Below, piece after piece: positions 27,066 to 36,231 of a stretch of DNA of 64,000 bases; position 1 is the stretch's first letter; each line of letters starts with the position of its first letter. The stretch lies in NCBI RefSeq assembly GCF_008124875.1, contig NZ_VNIA01000001.1:428943-492942 (forward strand), in the 5' to 3' direction. The notes under the pieces are model-generated. The model did not search any database. It was not told where the DNA came from and saw nothing but the letters and a program-made list of their open reading frames with translations. This DNA is from Tenacibaculum adriaticum. Its GTDB lineage: Bacteria > Bacteroidota > Bacteroidia > Flavobacteriales > Flavobacteriaceae. The position numbers and the translations under genes were made by a program.

Positions 27066-28061
27066 CTAATTTAATCTATTTGTTAACTTTTCAAACTCGT
27101 CTTTCGCCTCTTTTTTTCCATACAAAACATTATAAACAGCATCTATAATCGGGGTTTTTGCACCATTTTTTTGGTTGATTTCATAAGCACTTTTAGTAGC
27201 ATAATATCCTTCAGCGACCATACTCATTTCCATCATTGCAGATTTTACAGTATATCCTTTACCAATCATATTTCCAAACATTCTGTTTCTACTAAAGACT
27301 GAATATCCTGTAACCAATAAATCTCCTAAATAAGCTGAATCATTAATATTACGTTTCATCTTATGCACTTTTTTAATATACCTTTTCATCTCACGAATTG
27401 CGTTACTCATTAATACAGACTGAAAATTATCTCCATAACCCAATCCGTGTGCAATCCCCGCAGCTATTGCATAAATATTTTTTAGCATTGCAGCATATTC
27501 CGTTCCGATAATATCATCAGATATCTTGGTTTTTATATATCTACTAGCAATGTATTTACTTAAATTTTTTGCTTTTTCTTCATCTTCACATGCTAATGTT
27601 AAATACGATAAGCGTTCCATCGCGACCTCTTCTGCGTGACAAGGACCTGTAAGAACACCAATATTTTCAAATGGAACACTATGGTAATCATGAAAATGTT
27701 CTCCCACTATTAATCCTGTTTCTGGAACAATCCCTTTAATGGCCGAAAACACAACTTTATCTTTTAAGGATACTGTGAGTTTATCTAATTCTCCTTTTAA
27801 AAAAGCAGATGGTATAGCAAAAATTAAAATATCATAATTATCAACAATTTCATTAATATCATCAGATAAATCTAATTGCTCTGGATGTAATTCTGCAGAA
27901 CTTAAGTAATTAGGATTATGTTTGTTTCGTTTTATATGTTCTATCGCATATACACTTCGCATATACCACCCAACAGTATCAAGGTTTTCAGATAACATTT
28001 TTACGATTGCTGTAGCCCAACTTCCACCACCTAATACAGCTATTTTTGCTTCTTTACTCAT
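27066..28061 (-). CDS. gpsA: NAD(P)H-dependent glycerol-3-phosphate dehydrogenase
   Basis: This 331-residue cytosolic enzyme has the Rossmann motif VLGGGSWATAIVK at about 9-21, GPCHAEEVAMERLSYLTLA and the catalytic lysine in AAMLKNIYAIAAGIAHGLGYGDN, with the substrate-binding RNRMFGNMIGKG near the C-terminus. It reduces dihydroxyacetone phosphate to sn-glycerol-3-phosphate for phospholipid synthesis. A -7 box (TAGTTTTG, minus strand 28081-28088) lies 20 bp upstream of the start. Confidence 0.92.
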   Translation of the reverse strand: MSKEAKIAVLGGGSWATAIVKMLSENLDTVGWYMRSVYAIEHIKRNKHNPNYLSSAELHPEQLDLSDDINEIVDNYDILIFAIPSAFLKGELDKLTVSLKDKVVFSAIKGIVPETGLIVGEHFHDYHSVPFENIGVLTGPCHAEEVAMERLSYLTLACEDEEKAKNLSKYIASRYIKTKISDDIIGTEYAAMLKNIYAIAAGIAHGLGYGDNFQSVLMSNAIREMKRYIKKVHKMKRNINDSAYLGDLLVTGYSVFSRNRMFGNMIGKGYTVKSAMMEMSMVAEGYYATKSAYEINQKNGAKTPIIDAVYNVLYGKKEAKDEFEKLTNRLN

Positions 28062-28080
28062 TTTACTTGGTTTTGTATTA

Positions 28081-28088
28081 CAAAACTA
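28081..28088 (-). promoter_or_regulatory. Candidate -7 box of gpsA
   Basis: TAGTTTTG on the minus strand matches TAnnTTTG and lies 20 bp before the gpsA start codon. No clear -33 element is visible. Confidence 0.4.
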
Positions 28089-28128
28089 ATAAATCTAAAC
28101 ACTAAAGCTAAATAGTTTTTGTTATTAT

Positions 28129-28136
28129 TATATTTG
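28129..28136 (+). promoter_or_regulatory. Candidate -7 box of dut
   Basis: TATATTTG matches the consensus and lies 18 bp before the dut start codon. It is divergent from the gpsA promoter, about 40 bp away. Confidence 0.45.
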
Positions 28137-28154
28137 AAGTGTAAATAGATTATT

Positions 28155-28586
28155 ATGAACGTACAAATTATAAACAAATCAAAACATCAAATTCCAGCTT
28201 ATGAAACCGAAGGTTCTGCAGGAATGGATTTAAGAGCAAATATTGATGAATCTTTTACTTTGAAACCTTTAGAAAGAGCTATTGTAAAAACAGGTTTATT
28301 CATCGCTTTACCGAAAGGGTTTGAAGCACAAGTTCGTCCGCGAAGCGGACTCGCAGCAAAAAAAGGAATTACCGTTTTAAACTCACCTGGAACTGTCGAT
28401 GCTGATTATAGAGGTGAAATAGGAGTAATTCTTGTAAACTTATCTAACGAAGAATTTGTAGTTAATGACGGAGAACGAGTAGCTCAATTAGTAATTGCAA
28501 AACACGAACGTATAAACTGGCAAGAAGTGGAAGTTTTAAACGAAACTGAACGTGGTACAGGTGGTTTTGGTAGCACTGGAGTTTAG
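28155..28586 (+). CDS. dut: dUTP diphosphatase
   Basis: This 143-residue trimeric dUTPase has all five motifs: [37 protein letters not shown] with the catalytic aspartate and beta-hairpin tyrosine, RVAQLVI, and the C-terminal P-loop-like [10 protein letters not shown]. It hydrolyses dUTP to dUMP and keeps uracil out of DNA. It is a single gene with its own promoter and a strong terminator 20 bp downstream. Confidence 0.94.
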   Translation: MNVQIINKSKHQIPAYETEGSAGMDLRANIDESFTLKPLERAIVKTGLFIALPKGFEAQVRPRSGLAAKKGITVLNSPGTVDADYRGEIGVILVNLSNEEFVVNDGERVAQLVIAKHERINWQEVEVLNETERGTGGFGSTGV

Positions 28587-28605
28587 AATAGAACCTAATA
28601 AATAT

Positions 28606-28638
28606 TAAAAATCCGAAGTTGTTAACTTCGGATTTTTA
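28606..28638. terminator. Terminator between dut and the GNAT gene
   Basis: A hairpin with arms AAAAATCCGAAGTT and AACTTCGGATTTTT and a GTT loop lies between convergent genes and can act in both directions. Confidence 0.85.
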
Positions 28639-29175
28639 ATTTAGTTCTTTTACCATTTTATACATTCCTCGGTAATCATCAAAAACCAACGGAAATTCAA
28701 TAAAAACTTTATCAACTTCTTTAAAGTTATATTTTTTATAGAAATGAAGTGCTTGTGATTGTTTTTCCATCACTTCTAACCACAATTTTTTATACCCTTT
28801 TTTAGTTGTAAAATCAATTAACCAATCCATCAATTTTTTCCCTATTCCTTGGTTTTGAATCTGTTGATCTAAATATATTCGGTGTAATTTCACAAATTTC
28901 ATATCCTCTTCATAATCAGTATTTAAATTCCAAACTAATCGTAAAATTCCGATGTTTTTATTATTAAAAAGGATGAAGAAATAGTCTGAATTTTTTTCTT
29001 TAATTTCTTCTTTTACATTTTGATAATTATACAATTCATCAACGTACCATTTCCCTCCATCCTGCCAATAATCAAAATATGCTGGCGGATAAATTCTACA
29101 CATCAACTCATACAATTCTTTATGATTGTTAATAGTAATTGATTGTAGTGATAAGTTTTCTGAAATTGAAATCAT
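28636..29175 (-). CDS. GNAT-family N-acetyltransferase
   Basis: This 179-residue protein has the GNAT acetyl-CoA loop IQNQGIGKKLMDWLIDFTTKKG (about 112-133) preceded by HRIYLDQ and followed by LWLEVMEKQSQALHFYKKYNFKEVDK. Substrate cannot be told from sequence. It lies downstream of recA on the same strand, but the recA terminator separates them. Confidence 0.82.
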   Translation of the reverse strand: MISISENLSLQSITINNHKELYELMCRIYPPAYFDYWQDGGKWYVDELYNYQNVKEEIKEKNSDYFFILFNNKNIGILRLVWNLNTDYEEDMKFVKLHRIYLDQQIQNQGIGKKLMDWLIDFTTKKGYKKLWLEVMEKQSQALHFYKKYNFKEVDKVFIEFPLVFDDYRGMYKMVKELN

Positions 29176-29190
29176 TTATTAAAAATAAAA

Positions 29191-29218
29191 AAACTGTTGT
29201 AAATACTTACAACAGTTT
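29191..29218 (-). terminator. recA terminator
   Basis: A hairpin AAACTGTTGTAA-ATAC-TTACAACAGTTT lies 33 bp past the recA stop codon on the minus strand and ends before the GNAT gene. Confidence 0.75.
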
Positions 29219-29250
29219 AAAATTTAAACACTAAAATATTTTGTGTTATA

Positions 29251-30258
29251 TTATTCTTGATTGTCAATTACTTCTTTAATCTTTGTTTCAAGTTCCTCTG
29301 CTAACTCAGGATTATCCTTTATTAATCCTTTTACAGCATCACGTCCTTGTCCTAATTTAGTGTCTCCATAACTAAACCAAGAACCGCTCTTTTTAACGAT
29401 TCCTAATTCTACACCAATATCTAAAATTTCACCAACTTTAGAGATTCCCTCTCCATACATAATATCAAATTCTGCCTGTTGAAAAGGTGGGGCAACTTTA
29501 TTTTTTACTACTTTAACTTTGGTGCTATTTCCAATAACTTTATCACCTTCTTTAATTTGTGTTCTACGGCGAATATCTAAACGTACAGACGCATAAAATT
29601 TTAATGCGTTACCACCTGTTGTTGTTTCTGGATTTCCGAACATTACTCCAATTTTTTCACGTAATTGGTTAATGAAAATAACTGTACAGTTTGTTTTACT
29701 AATTGTACCTGTTAATTTACGAAGCGCTTGCGACATTAAACGTGCATGTAATCCCATTTTAGAATCACCCATTTCCCCTTCAATTTCTGATTTTGGAGTT
29801 AATGCTGCAACCGAGTCAATAACCACAATATCTATAGCTCCAGAACGGATTAAGTTATCAGCAATTTCTAATGCTTGCTCTCCATGATCTGGTTGGGAAA
29901 TGATTAAATTATCAATATCAACTCCTAAATTTTCTGCATAAAAACGATCAAATGCGTGTTCCGCATCAATAAAAGCAGCAATTCCTCCTGCTTTTTGTGC
30001 CTCCGCAATTGCATGTAATGTTAAGGTTGTTTTACCAGAAGATTCAGGTCCGTAAATTTCAATTATTCTTCCTCGTGGATATCCACCAACACCTAAGGCT
30101 AAATCTAATCCTAAAGAACCTGATGAAATAGCATCAACTTCTTCAATAACTTTATCACCCATTTTCATTACGGTACCTTTACCGTAAGACTTATCTAATT
30201 TATCTAATGTAAGTTGAAGCGCTTTAAGTTTCGCTTCTTTTTCTTTATCTGCTGCCAT
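29251..30258 (-). CDS. recA: Recombinase A
   Basis: This 335-residue protein has Walker A GPESSGKT at 70-77, the Walker [22 protein letters not shown] region, loop L2 ([17 protein letters not shown]) and an acidic C-terminal tail. It forms filaments on single-stranded DNA for homologous recombination and drives SOS or repair responses. It is transcribed alone, and I see no clear LexA-type palindrome in the 120 bp upstream. Confidence 0.97.
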   Translation of the reverse strand: MAADKEKEAKLKALQLTLDKLDKSYGKGTVMKMGDKVIEEVDAISSGSLGLDLALGVGGYPRGRIIEIYGPESSGKTTLTLHAIAEAQKAGGIAAFIDAEHAFDRFYAENLGVDIDNLIISQPDHGEQALEIADNLIRSGAIDIVVIDSVAALTPKSEIEGEMGDSKMGLHARLMSQALRKLTGTISKTNCTVIFINQLREKIGVMFGNPETTTGGNALKFYASVRLDIRRRTQIKEGDKVIGNSTKVKVVKNKVAPPFQQAEFDIMYGEGISKVGEILDIGVELGIVKKSGSWFSYGDTKLGQGRDAVKGLIKDNPELAEELETKIKEVIDNQE

Positions 30259-30380
30259 AAAAATTGCTAAAAATGTTCATAAAAATAAGAGTTGCTAAGG
30301 TATAAAAAAGTGAGGTAATTCTATATGCTTTTTTTAGACTCCTTTTTTATTGTAATATTGCTGTTTATTAAGCCTTTTTA

Positions 30381-30947
30381 ATGTTTAAACACCAACATTT
30401 CATTATTCATAAACCTTATGGTTTTATTTCTCAGTTTGTAAATCCTGGTAAAAGAAAGAAGAAATTATTAGGTGAGTTATATAATTTTCCTGAAAATACC
30501 ATGGCAATTGGGCGTTTAGATGTTGCTTCAGAAGGATTATTATTATTAACTACGGATGGAAAAGTAAGTCATTTTATCAGAAGTAAAAAAGTGGAAAAAG
30601 AGTATTATGTTCAAGTAGATGGAATCATAACTCAAGAAGCAGTTAATAAACTTAAAGAAGGTGTAGAAATTGGATTTGAAGGAAAAAAATACCTCACAAA
30701 TCCTGGAAAAGCAACATTAATTAAAGACCCTAAATTTCCTTTAAAATCTCAAAAAATACGTGATGAAAGACATGGTCCAACAAGTTGGGTTTCTATCATT
30801 ATTAAAGAAGGAAAATTTAGACAAGTTCGTAAAATGACAGCTGCTGTTGGCTTTCCTACATTACGGCTTGTTAGAGTGAGGGTGGGATCAATTTTATTAG
30901 AAGGTTTAAATAATGGAGAAGTTAAAGAAGTAGATTCTTTACTTTAA
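30381..30947 (+). CDS. rluE: 23S rRNA pseudouridine synthase, RluE-like
   Basis: This 188-residue protein lacks an S4 domain and starts directly with the RsuA/RluE catalytic fold: FIIHKPYGFISQFVNP, the catalytic aspartate in IGRLDVASEGLLLLTTDG (about residue 51), and WVSIIIKEGKFRQVRKMTAAVGFPTLRLVRVRVG near the end. Members isomerise a uridine in 23S rRNA. Length and absence of S4 match RluE rather than RluB/RluF; the exact target base is inferred. Confidence 0.82.
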   Translation: MFKHQHFIIHKPYGFISQFVNPGKRKKKLLGELYNFPENTMAIGRLDVASEGLLLLTTDGKVSHFIRSKKVEKEYYVQVDGIITQEAVNKLKEGVEIGFEGKKYLTNPGKATLIKDPKFPLKSQKIRDERHGPTSWVSIIIKEGKFRQVRKMTAAVGFPTLRLVRVRVGSILLEGLNNGEVKEVDSLL

Positions 30948-30998
30948 TGTAACTTTTATTACAGTACATAAATATTTTGCTTACTAATTTTGTTTACT

Positions 30999-31100
30999 AT
31001 GAAATCAAATACATTTATTTACATAATTGCAAGTATTATCATTCTACATTTTATAGCAGGATTTGCATATTTAATTTATAAAATGAATAAAAAGAAATAA
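30999..31100 (+). CDS. 33-residue single-helix membrane protein
   Basis: The short frame encodes MKSNTFIYIIASIIILHFIA followed by GFAYLIYKMNKKK: one membrane helix (about 6-27) and a lysine-rich end that would stay in the cytoplasm by the positive-inside rule. The composition looks like a real tiny membrane protein, and similar small flavobacterial proteins are familiar to me, but function is unknown. It is 51 bp after the rluE-like gene. Confidence 0.55.
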   Translation: MKSNTFIYIIASIIILHFIAGFAYLIYKMNKKK

Positions 31101-31265
31101 TTATTTCTTTTTATATTCTTCTCGTACTTAAATAAATTATTAGCTCTCTAAAATTAATTCATATAGTTTTTCTCGGTAATAAAAAATAAGCCCTTTTATA
31201 TATCAAAAGTAAATTATAATATCTTTTTGTATTATTGTCTCTTTATTATATAAATATAACTAACT

Positions 31266-32165
31266 ATGAAAAAAGCATTCCCCTTTCTATTATTTTTATT
31301 AATTTCTAACTTTTCTTTTGCTCAAGACTCAGAAAATGATCAGATTTCTGAAGAAGAATATATCAGAAAAATTGATAGTATTAATAATGCATTTACTTAT
31401 CAAGAAGGCAAAATTACTTTACAAGATGGAATTGCTGAAATTACAATTCCTGATGGATATAAATTTTTAGATGCTAAACAAAGTAGTTATGTATTAACAG
31501 ACTTATGGGGAAATCCTCCTTCAGAAGTTTTAGGAATGTTATTTCCAAAAGATGTTAATCCTTTAGGAGATAACTTTACGTATGCAGTAGAAGTAACTTA
31601 CTCTAAAGATGGTTATATTAATGATGAGGATGCTAAGGAATTAGATTATGATGAATTATTAGAGCAAATGCAAGAAGATACTGATGCTTCAAACCCGGAA
31701 AGAAAAAAATTAGGTTATCCAACAATGGATTTAGTTGGTTGGGCTTCTGCTCCTTTTTATGATGAAAATAATAAAAAGTTACACTGGGCTAAAGAAATAA
31801 GTTTTGAAGGAGAAGCAGAAAACACTTTAAATTATAATATCAGAGTCTTAGGAAGAAAAGGATATTTAAATTTAAATGCTATTGGAACTATTGATATTTT
31901 ACCAAATTTTAAAAAAGATGTAAATCAAATATTAAATAGTGTTGCTTTTACAGAAGGTAATAAATATTCTGATTTTAATCCTGATATTGATCAAGTTGCC
32001 GCTTATGGTATCGGTGGTTTAATTGCTGGTAAATTATTAGCAAAAGCTGGCTTCTTTGTCGTAATTCTAAAATTTTGGAAAGTAATTGCTATCGCTGTTG
32101 CTGGTGGTTTTGCTGCTTTTAAAAATAAACTTTTTGGTAGAAAAGAAGAGGAAGAAGTTTCTTAG
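31266..32165 (+). CDS. DUF2167-family membrane protein
   Basis: This 299-residue protein has a signal peptide (1-19, ending SFAQ), a beta-rich extracytoplasmic domain (ITLQDGIAEITIPDGYKFLD, VLTDLWGNPP, GYPTMDLVGWASAPFYDENN) typical of DUF2167, a membrane segment at about 247-285 (GIGGLIAGKLLAKAGFFVVI) and a charged tail (KNKLFGRKEEEEVS). Function is unknown. It stands alone with a strong terminator downstream. Confidence 0.75.
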   Translation: MKKAFPFLLFLLISNFSFAQDSENDQISEEEYIRKIDSINNAFTYQEGKITLQDGIAEITIPDGYKFLDAKQSSYVLTDLWGNPPSEVLGMLFPKDVNPLGDNFTYAVEVTYSKDGYINDEDAKELDYDELLEQMQEDTDASNPERKKLGYPTMDLVGWASAPFYDENNKKLHWAKEISFEGEAENTLNYNIRVLGRKGYLNLNAIGTIDILPNFKKDVNQILNSVAFTEGNKYSDFNPDIDQVAAYGIGGLIAGKLLAKAGFFVVILKFWKVIAIAVAGGFAAFKNKLFGRKEEEEVS

Positions 32166-32187
32166 TTTAAGAATATACTTTAAAAAT

Positions 32188-32222
32188 AAAAAGGGTGAAG
32201 AAAATTTCTTCACCCTTTTTAT
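32188..32222. terminator. Terminator between DUF2167 and GNAT genes
   Basis: Arms AAAAAGGGTGAAG and CTTCACCCTTTTT with an AT loop lie between convergent genes; the A and T tails allow action on both strands. Confidence 0.8.
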
Positions 32223-32659
32223 TTTTTTATCATATAAATATGAATAATTCCGTCTTCTAAATATTCATCGCCAATTTGTATAAAACCATGACTTTCGTAA
32301 AACTTCTTTAAATACTTTTGAGCACCAATTTTTATGAGCGAGGTATTATATAGTTTTTTTATAGTTTGTATTGAAAAATCCATTAAATCATGACCGTAAC
32401 CATATTTACGTTCTTCTTGTTTTACAACCACTCTACCAATACTGGATTCTTTATAATAATCTCCTGATTGAAACAAACGAGTATAGGCTACTATTTTGTC
32501 ATTTTTTTTTCCTAAAACATGTATAGCTTGTTGGTCTTTACCATCTAAATCAAGAAAAACACAATCTTGTTCTACTACAAAAACATCCGAACGTAATTGT
32601 AAAAGATCATACAATTCTAATGTTGTTAATTCCTCAAAAGTTTTAACTAAAAAATCCAT
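32219..32659 (-). CDS. ElaA-type GNAT acetyltransferase
   Basis: This 146-residue protein opens with LYDLLQLRSDVFVVEQDCVFLDLDGKDQQAIHV, the ElaA-family signature, and carries the GNAT loop IGRVVVKQEERKYGYGHDLM. Its substrate is unknown. Its ATG overlaps the rpiB stop codon (TAATG-type overlap), so translation is coupled to rpiB. Confidence 0.8.
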   Translation of the reverse strand: MDFLVKTFEELTTLELYDLLQLRSDVFVVEQDCVFLDLDGKDQQAIHVLGKKNDKIVAYTRLFQSGDYYKESSIGRVVVKQEERKYGYGHDLMDFSIQTIKKLYNTSLIKIGAQKYLKKFYESHGFIQIGDEYLEDGIIHIYMIKK

Positions 32660-33093
32660 TAAGATTCACAAGAAATTTTATCTACTCTATTTTTATGACG
32701 ACCCCCTTCAAACTCTGTAGAAAGAAAAATCTTTACAAAATCTAATGCTTGATAAAGAGAAACAAAACGTGCAGGAATTGTTAAAATATTTGCATTATTG
32801 TGTTGACGAGATAATGCTACTAATTCATTATTCCAACATAAAGCAGCACGAATTCCTTGGTGTTTATTAGCAGTCATTTGAGCACCATTACCGCTTCCGC
32901 ATAAAATAATTCCCATTTCTGCCATACCTGTTTCTACCGCTTCTGCAGTTGGATGAATAGCATCTGGATAATCCATACTGTAAGTATCATTGGTACCAAA
33001 ATTGATAACTTTATGTCCCAACTTTTCGAGTAGTTTTATAATTTCGAACTTGTATTCGGTACCTGCATGATCGTTTCCGATTGCAATTGTCAT
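32659..33093 (-). CDS. rpiB: Ribose-5-phosphate isomerase B
   Basis: This 144-residue enzyme has AIGNDHAGTEYK at the N-terminus, the catalytic cysteine in ILCGSGNGAQMTANKHQGIRA, and RQHNNANILTIPARFVS. It interconverts ribose-5-phosphate and ribulose-5-phosphate in the pentose phosphate pathway. It is the first gene of a two-gene unit with the ElaA-like gene. Upstream is an 844-bp very AT-rich gap. Confidence 0.92.
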   Translation of the reverse strand: MTIAIGNDHAGTEYKFEIIKLLEKLGHKVINFGTNDTYSMDYPDAIHPTAEAVETGMAEMGIILCGSGNGAQMTANKHQGIRAALCWNNELVALSRQHNNANILTIPARFVSLYQALDFVKIFLSTEFEGGRHKNRVDKISCES

Positions 33094-33937
33094 AATTAAT
33101 TGATTTTAATAGTGTTATTATAAACAAAAATACAGTTATTAACGGTTATCAACAGTAATTAACAATGCTTTTTTTACCGTACTTAATAACCCTTTAAAAA
33201 TAAAGGTTTTATAAATATTATTTAAATGTTAAGAACTAGTTGTATGTTTTTAAAAATATATTTGATTCTTTCATAAAAATTTACAATACAATTACTAAAT
33301 TTAATTATGCAACTTTTTTTTTAAGTTTTTAATGAACATTTATCAACATAAAATTAACCCTTTATTTACATTATAAATCATTTTAACTATTCATAAAAAC
33401 TAGTTAATTGCTGTTTATAACTTTTGTTAATAACCTAACTTTATAATTGATTTTAAAGATTTTAATAATTGAATAACTTGTTTATTTTATTTAATAAGTG
33501 ATAAATCAAAATTTAAAAGTAAAAAAGTATTGTAGAAATTAACAAGCTATAATAACAATCACCTTTTTTTAAATTTTAAAATATCTTTTTTAATAATAAT
33601 ATATATTGTTAACAACTGAAATTTTAAAAAGATGAATTTGATTTCTTTTCTGCTTTAATTAAGTAAAGCGTGTCTTTTTTTTTTCTTTTAAAGTTTGTGT
33701 AGGATCTTTTTTATTAAGCGTAGTGTTAATACTTATTGCAGTAATAATTATACCAGCAATAAATATTCCAAAAAATAGAGCAATTATTTTACGTAAGTTT
33801 TTCACTTTTAACGACTTCCTTTAAATAAAGACTTTAAATTTTAAGAAATGTTACAATTTTATTAAGTTTTTTTTAAGAAAGTTTATTACGATAATTTCTT
33901 CGTACTTTGGATGAAATTATAATGAGACAAAATATAT
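33094..33937. other. AT-rich gap with DnaA-box-like words
   Basis: The gap between divergent rpiB and rnr is extremely AT-rich. It contains TTATTAACG (33136-33144), TTATCAACA (33146-33154 and 33340-33348), TTATTAACA on the minus strand (33425-33433) and the palindrome TTGTTAACAA (33606-33615). These differ by one or two bases from the common DnaA box TTATCCACA. The left 500 bp holds no gene; the right part holds the small frame at 33659-33805. It could be an origin-related region, but chance AT-rich matches are possible. Confidence 0.35.
33659..33805 (-). CDS. 48-residue membrane protein with GTG start
   Basis: A short frame from GTG 33805 encodes a basic start (VKNLRK), one membrane helix (about 7-26, IIALFFGIFIAGIIITAISI) and a lysine-rich tail ending KKKTRFT. 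An AGGAAG-like ribosome site lies 9-14 bp upstream. The organised charge and helix pattern in so AT-rich a region suggests a true gene. Function is unknown; it points away from rnr. Confidence 0.45.
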   Translation of the reverse strand: MKNLRKIIALFFGIFIAGIIITAISINTTLNKKDPTQTLKEKKKTRFT

Positions 33938-36157
33938 ATGTCAAGAAAGAAAAAAATATACAAGAAAAAAGGAAATGTAATAAAAGATTTAACGCGTAAT
34001 ATATTCAGAATTTTAAATGAAGACAGCGAAAAATCTTTCAACTATAAACAAATTGCTGCTAAAATAGGTGTTGTAGATACAGAAGGGAAAAATCAAATTA
34101 TTCAAAAATTAGCTGAACTTAAAAAAAATCAAAAAATAAAAGAAATAGATAGAGGAAAATTCCAAATTAATGAAGATCGTAAATACCATGTTGGTAAGTT
34201 AGATTTAACCTCAAACGGTAATGGCTATTTTATTTGTGATGATTTCGAAGATGATATTTTTGTTCCTTCAGTAAATATAAACCATGGTTTGCAAGATGAC
34301 CTAGTGCGTGTTTATGTATATAAAAAACGTAAAAGCTCAAAATTAGAAGCTGATGTTGTAGAAATTTTAGAACGTGCTAAAACAGATTTTGTAGGTACGT
34401 TACAAATGAATAAAAACTTTGGTTTTGTAGTACCTGATAGTTATAAAATGTATGCTGATATTTTTATATCTAAAGGAAAATTGGGAGGTGCACAAGACGG
34501 GGACAAGGTATTAGCTAAAATTACAGATTGGCCTGATAATTCTAAAAATCCTTTTGGTACTATTACACAAGTACTTGGTAAACCTGGAGAACACGATACA
34601 GAAATTCATTCTATTTTATTGGAGTATGGTTTACCTTATGAGTTTCCAAGAGAAGTAGAAAAAGATGCTGAAAAGCTTTCTATAGAAATAACCAAAGAAG
34701 AAATTGCCAAGCGTAGAGATATGAGAAATGATTTAACATTTACCATAGATCCAAAAGATGCTAAAGATTTTGACGATGCTTTATCATTTACAAAATTAGA
34801 AAATGGTAATTATGAAATTGGAATTCATATTGCTGATGTTTCTCACTATTTACAACCAAAATCTATTTTAGATGATGAGGCATATAATAGAGCAACATCA
34901 GTTTATTTAGTTGATAGAGTAGTACCTATGTTACCAGAAATGTTATCTAATGGTGTTTGTTCTTTACGCCCTAACGAAGAAAAATTAACTTTCTCTGCAG
35001 TTTTTGAAATAGATGAAAAAGCGAACGTTATCAATCAATGGTTTGGTAGAACAGTAACGTATTCTGATCAACGTTTCGCGTATGAAGAAGCACAATCTAT
35101 CATTGAAAACTGTAAACTATCAGATACTATTGAATCATACACAATGCCAATAGATACTTCTATTATAGATAGAGAATATAATGTAGTACCTGAAATTGTA
35201 GAAGCAACTTTAAAATTAGATGAGTTAGCAAAAAAATTCCGTTCAAAAAGAATGAAAGCTGGAGCTATATCTTTTGATAGGGTAGAAGTAAAATTTAATT
35301 TAGATCAAGATTTTAATCCTACAGGAGTTTATTTTAAAGAGTCTAAAGACGCAAATAAACTAATTGAAGAGTTTATGTTACTTGCTAATAGAAAAGTGGC
35401 TGAATTCGTAGGAAAAGGGAAAGGTGCAAAACCTACTAATAAAACTTTTGTGTATCGTGTGCATGACGAGCCAAATCTAGAAAAATTAGCATCTTTACAG
35501 AATATTATTGGTAAATTTGGTTATAAAATTAACACTGAAAATAAAGAAACAACATCACAGTCGTTAAATAAATTACTTTCTGATGTTCATGGTAAAGGAG
35601 AAGCTAACATGGTTGAAACTTTAACCATTAGATCTATGAGTAAAGCAGAGTATACGACACAAAATATTGGACATTATGGTTTAGCATTTGACTATTATAG
35701 TCATTTTACTTCACCAATTCGTCGTTATCCAGATGTAATGACACATCGTTTATTACAACATTATTTAGATGGCGGTAATTCTCCTAAAGCAGATGTTTAT
35801 GAAGAAAAATGTAAACATTCTTCTAAAATGGAAGAACTAGCTGCAAAAGCAGAAAGAGATTCTATAAAATACATGCAGGTTAAATACATGCAAGATCATC
35901 AAAATGAAGAATTTCCTGGAGTGGTTTCAGGAGTTACTGAATGGGGAATTTATGTTGAAATCATTAGTAATAAATGTGAAGGAATGGTTCGTATTAGGGA
36001 TATTAAAGATGATTATTATATTTTTGATGAAAAGCAATATGCAATTGTTGGGCAAGCAAGTCAAAATATTATTCAGTTAGGTGATGAAGTAGTTGTTAAA
36101 GTTAAAAAAACTGATTTAGAAAGAAAACATCTTGATTTTGATTTGATTAGTCACTAA
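33938..36157 (+). CDS. rnr: Ribonuclease R
   Basis: This 739-residue enzyme has an N-terminal winged helix (about 15-65), two cold-shock RNA-binding domains, the RNB catalytic domain with TIDPKDAKDFDDALSF (four metal-binding aspartates), YSHFTSPIRRYPDVMTHRLL, and a C-terminal S1 domain (FPGVVSGVTEWGIYVEI). It degrades structured RNA from 3' to 5' and takes part in rRNA and mRNA turnover. It is shorter at the C-terminus than the E. coli enzyme, lacking a long lysine-rich tail, as is usual in Bacteroidota. Confidence 0.94.
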   Translation: MSRKKKIYKKKGNVIKDLTRNIFRILNEDSEKSFNYKQIAAKIGVVDTEGKNQIIQKLAELKKNQKIKEIDRGKFQINEDRKYHVGKLDLTSNGNGYFICDDFEDDIFVPSVNINHGLQDDLVRVYVYKKRKSSKLEADVVEILERAKTDFVGTLQMNKNFGFVVPDSYKMYADIFISKGKLGGAQDGDKVLAKITDWPDNSKNPFGTITQVLGKPGEHDTEIHSILLEYGLPYEFPREVEKDAEKLSIEITKEEIAKRRDMRNDLTFTIDPKDAKDFDDALSFTKLENGNYEIGIHIADVSHYLQPKSILDDEAYNRATSVYLVDRVVPMLPEMLSNGVCSLRPNEEKLTFSAVFEIDEKANVINQWFGRTVTYSDQRFAYEEAQSIIENCKLSDTIESYTMPIDTSIIDREYNVVPEIVEATLKLDELAKKFRSKRMKAGAISFDRVEVKFNLDQDFNPTGVYFKESKDANKLIEEFMLLANRKVAEFVGKGKGAKPTNKTFVYRVHDEPNLEKLASLQNIIGKFGYKINTENKETTSQSLNKLLSDVHGKGEANMVETLTIRSMSKAEYTTQNIGHYGLAFDYYSHFTSPIRRYPDVMTHRLLQHYLDGGNSPKADVYEEKCKHSSKMEELAAKAERDSIKYMQVKYMQDHQNEEFPGVVSGVTEWGIYVEIISNKCEGMVRIRDIKDDYYIFDEKQYAIVGQASQNIIQLGDEVVVKVKKTDLERKHLDFDLISH

Positions 36158-36231
36158 ACAATATACTTTTTAATAAAAAAATGAGTTGGTATAATTATTG
36201 AATTACCTTTTCAAAATAAATTTCAAAAATT

